DNA of 8,128 bases, from positions 1 through 8,128 of the forward strand of contig JAWOIO010000237.1 in assembly GCA_046484625.1 (NCBI GenBank), given 5' to 3'. The translations under genes were made by a program, and so were the position numbers. Below, one piece after another: positions 6,745 through 8,128 of this stretch. The notes under the pieces were generated by a model. It was given only the letters and a program-made list of their open reading frames with translations, did no database searches and was not told the origin of the DNA. This DNA is from DASUAO01 sp046484625 (GTDB taxonomy: Bacteria > Actinomycetota > Acidimicrobiia > IMCC26256 > PALSA-555). Numbering within the stretch: position 1 is the first letter of the stretch; every line of letters begins with the position of its first letter.

Positions 6745-7370
6745 TGCCCCCGCGCGATCCACTCCTCGAGGTGCGGCGCCTCGTCGGCGATCGTGGTCGA
6801 GTCGCCGTGCCCGGTGTGCACCACGGTGTCCGGGGCGAGCACCAGGAGCCGGTCCCGGATCGACTCGATGATCGTCGGGAAGTCGGAGAACGAGCGACCG
6901 GTCGCTCCCGGCCCGCCCTTGAAGAGGGTGTCGCCCCCGAAGACGTGCCCCTCCGGGCCCACCAGGCACACGCCACCGGGGCTGTGGCCCGGGGTGTGGA
7001 TGACCCGGAGGCGGGTGCCGGCAACCTCGATCTCGCTGCCCTCGCGCACGGCGTCGTCGGGCTTGCGCTCCGGGTAGACGAGGTCCCAGAGCATCTCGTC
7101 GTCCGGGTGGAGCAGGACCGGTGCGCCCCCGGTCGCGCGGGAGAGCGCGTCGGCAGCATTGATGTGGTCGTTGTGGCCGTGCGTGCACACGATGGCGCGG
7201 ACGGTGCGGTCCCCGACCGCCGCCGCGATGGGCGCGGCATCGTGGGCCGCGTCGATCACGAGAACCTCGTGGTCGTCCCCGACGAGCCAGATGTTGTTCT
7301 CGACGTCGAAGTCCTCACCGTCGATCGAGAAGATTCCGGCGGTGGTGAGGTGCTCGATGCGGGCGCTCAC
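6741..7370 (-). CDS. MBL-fold metallohydrolase, mscR-linked (candidate S-formylmycothiol hydrolase)
   Basis: 209 residues with the complete glyoxalase-II-like metal site: THGHNDH (H64, H66, D68, H69), H129 in HTPGHSPGG, D147 in FGGDTLF and H188 in VVHTGHGDSTTI. The second half, GGPGATGRSFSDFPTIIESI (152-171), is, as I recall it, nearly the same in the MBL protein encoded beside mycothiol-dependent formaldehyde dehydrogenase in mycobacteria (Rv2260 next to Rv2259). MscR oxidises S-hydroxymethylmycothiol to S-formylmycothiol, so a thioester hydrolase releasing formate and mycothiol is the natural partner. That role is inferred from context and fold, not shown. It appears cytoplasmic, with no signal peptide. 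The start is GTG at 7370, ten bases after the mscR stop and without a clear Shine-Dalgarno, suggesting translational coupling. An ATG overlapping the mscR stop is out of frame and closes after four codons. Confidence 0.88.
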   Translation of the reverse strand: MSARIEHLTTAGIFSIDGEDFDVENNIWLVGDDHEVLVIDAAHDAAPIAAAVGDRTVRAIVCTHGHNDHINAADALSRATGGAPVLLHPDDEMLWDLVYPERKPDDAVREGSEIEVAGTRLRVIHTPGHSPGGVCLVGPEGHVFGGDTLFKGGPGATGRSFSDFPTIIESIRDRLLVLAPDTVVHTGHGDSTTIADEAPHLEEWIARGH

Positions 7371-7380
7371 GACGCGCCCA

Positions 7381-8128
7381 TCAGGAGTCGATCGTCACGA
7401 CGGAGCGCAGGACCTCGCCGCGCTCCATCTTGTGGAACGCCTCCTCCACCGCGTCGAGCGAGATCGTCTCGGAGACGAACGCGTCGAGGTCGAACCGCCC
7501 CGCGAGGTACAGGTCGACCAGGAGCGGGAAGTCGCGGGTGGGGAGGCAGTCGCCGTACCACGACGGCTTGAGCGCGCCGCCGCGACCGAAGAAGTCGATC
7601 ATGGGGATGTCGGGGAGCGCCATGTCGGGGGTCGGCACCCCGACCTGCACCACGGTGCCGGCGAGGTCGCGCGCGTAGAACGCCTGGGCGAGCACCTCGG
7701 GGCGGCCGACCGCCTCGATGCACACGTCGGCGCCGTTGCCGTCGGTGAGTGCGCGCACCGCCTCGACGGCGTCCTCCTTCGAGGCGTCGACGGTGTGGGT
7801 CGCGCCGAATCCCCGCGCCCACTCGAGCTTCGTGGCGTCGAGGTCGACGGCGATGATCGTCCGGGCGCCGACGAGTCGGGCCCCGGCGATCGCGGCGTCG
7901 CCCACACCTCCGCACCCGAACACGGCGACCGTGTCGTCGCGCTGGACGTTGCCCGTGTTGACCGCCGCGCCGAAGCCCGCCATCACACCGCACCCGAGCA
8001 GGCCCACGGCCTCGGGGCGCGCCGCCGGGTTCACCTTGGTGGCCTGACCGGCGGCGACGAGCGTCTTCTGGGCGAACGCGCCGATCCCCAGGGCCGGAGA
8101 GAGCACGGTCCCGTCGGTGAGGGCCATC
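7381..8128 (-). CDS. mscR: S-(hydroxymethyl)mycothiol dehydrogenase / S-nitrosomycothiol reductase, C-terminal part (5' end cut)
   Basis: A zinc-dependent alcohol dehydrogenase of the MDR superfamily. The 248 visible codons hold the end of the catalytic domain and the whole nucleotide-binding domain; about 110 N-terminal residues with the catalytic and structural zinc ligands lie beyond the edge. The first visible Met (8127) is internal, not the start. Counting from it, C46 in LLGCGV is the expected catalytic zinc ligand, VFGCGGVGDAAIAGARLVGA (69-88) is the NAD-binding loop, and D95 in IIAVD indicates preference for NAD+. KLEWARGFGATHTVDA, QAFYARDLAGTVVQVGVPTP, GGALKPSWYGDCLP and EEAFHKM agree closely with the mycobacterial MscR (Rv2259) sequence as I recall it. 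That protein oxidises formaldehyde-mycothiol adducts and reduces S-nitrosomycothiol. The alternative, a glutathione-dependent AdhC, is less likely given the MBL partner and these signatures. It is the first visible gene of the right-hand block. Confidence 0.88.
   Translation of the reverse strand, partial: MALTDGTVLSPALGIGAFAQKTLVAAGQATKVNPAARPEAVGLLGCGVMAGFGAAVNTGNVQRDDTVAVFGCGGVGDAAIAGARLVGARTIIAVDLDATKLEWARGFGATHTVDASKEDAVEAVRALTDGNGADVCIEAVGRPEVLAQAFYARDLAGTVVQVGVPTPDMALPDIPMIDFFGRGGALKPSWYGDCLPTRDFPLLVDLYLAGRFDLDAFVSETISLDAVEEAFHKMERGEVLRSVVTIDS

Noticed and set aside
5855..6871. A 338-codon plus-strand open frame opposite the ParB-like gene
   Set aside because: The composition is Arg/Leu/Asp-rich with no motif, and it overlaps two supported minus-strand genes.
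6683..7240. Upstream extension of the ParB-like frame
   Set aside because: It overlaps the MBL gene almost entirely and is Arg/Ser/Pro-rich shadow sequence; GAGGTGA before the GTG at 6682 marks the start.

Overview
The window is GC-rich bacterial chromosome, gene-dense, with third-position G/C bias and frequent GTG starts. The best lineage clue is the right end: the C-terminal two thirds of a mycothiol-dependent formaldehyde dehydrogenase (MscR type), followed by the metallo-beta-lactamase-fold partner that sits beside it in mycobacteria. Mycothiol is confined to Actinomycetota, so the source is most likely an actinomycete-type organism. The class cannot be fixed from this sequence. Nothing here looks like a phage, transposon, CRISPR array or RNA gene.

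Layout, read in the direction of transcription. (1) Right block, minus strand, 8128 to 4806: mscR (5' end outside the window), a 10-nt gap, an MBL-fold hydrolase, a 58-nt gap, a ParB-N-domain protein with a DGQHR motif, a 29-nt gap, and a class-C-beta-lactamase-like serine hydrolase. The first two plausibly act in sequence in formaldehyde or S-nitrosomycothiol detoxification. The last two are of unknown role and may be read from an internal promoter near 6740. (2) Centre: one plus-strand class I SAM methyltransferase (3854-4690), whose ATG lies exactly where a leaderless transcript would begin. It converges on block 1 across a 115-nt gap holding a long inverted repeat. (3) Left block, minus strand, 3661 to 1: a membrane-anchored, single-subunit FMN/iron-sulfur glutamate-synthase-like protein, a 26-nt gap, a PYROXD2-like FAD oxidoreductase, a 13-nt gap, and a SulP-family anion transporter cut by the window edge. 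The tight spacing and a Shine-Dalgarno sequence overlapping the upstream stop codon suggest one transcript.

Blocks 2 and 3 diverge from a 192-nt intergenic region (3662-3853). Most of the window is conventional metabolic sequence. The parts most worth following are the mscR/MBL pair with its appended ParB-like gene, and the redox-plus-transporter operon on the left. Neither can be called a new system from sequence alone.
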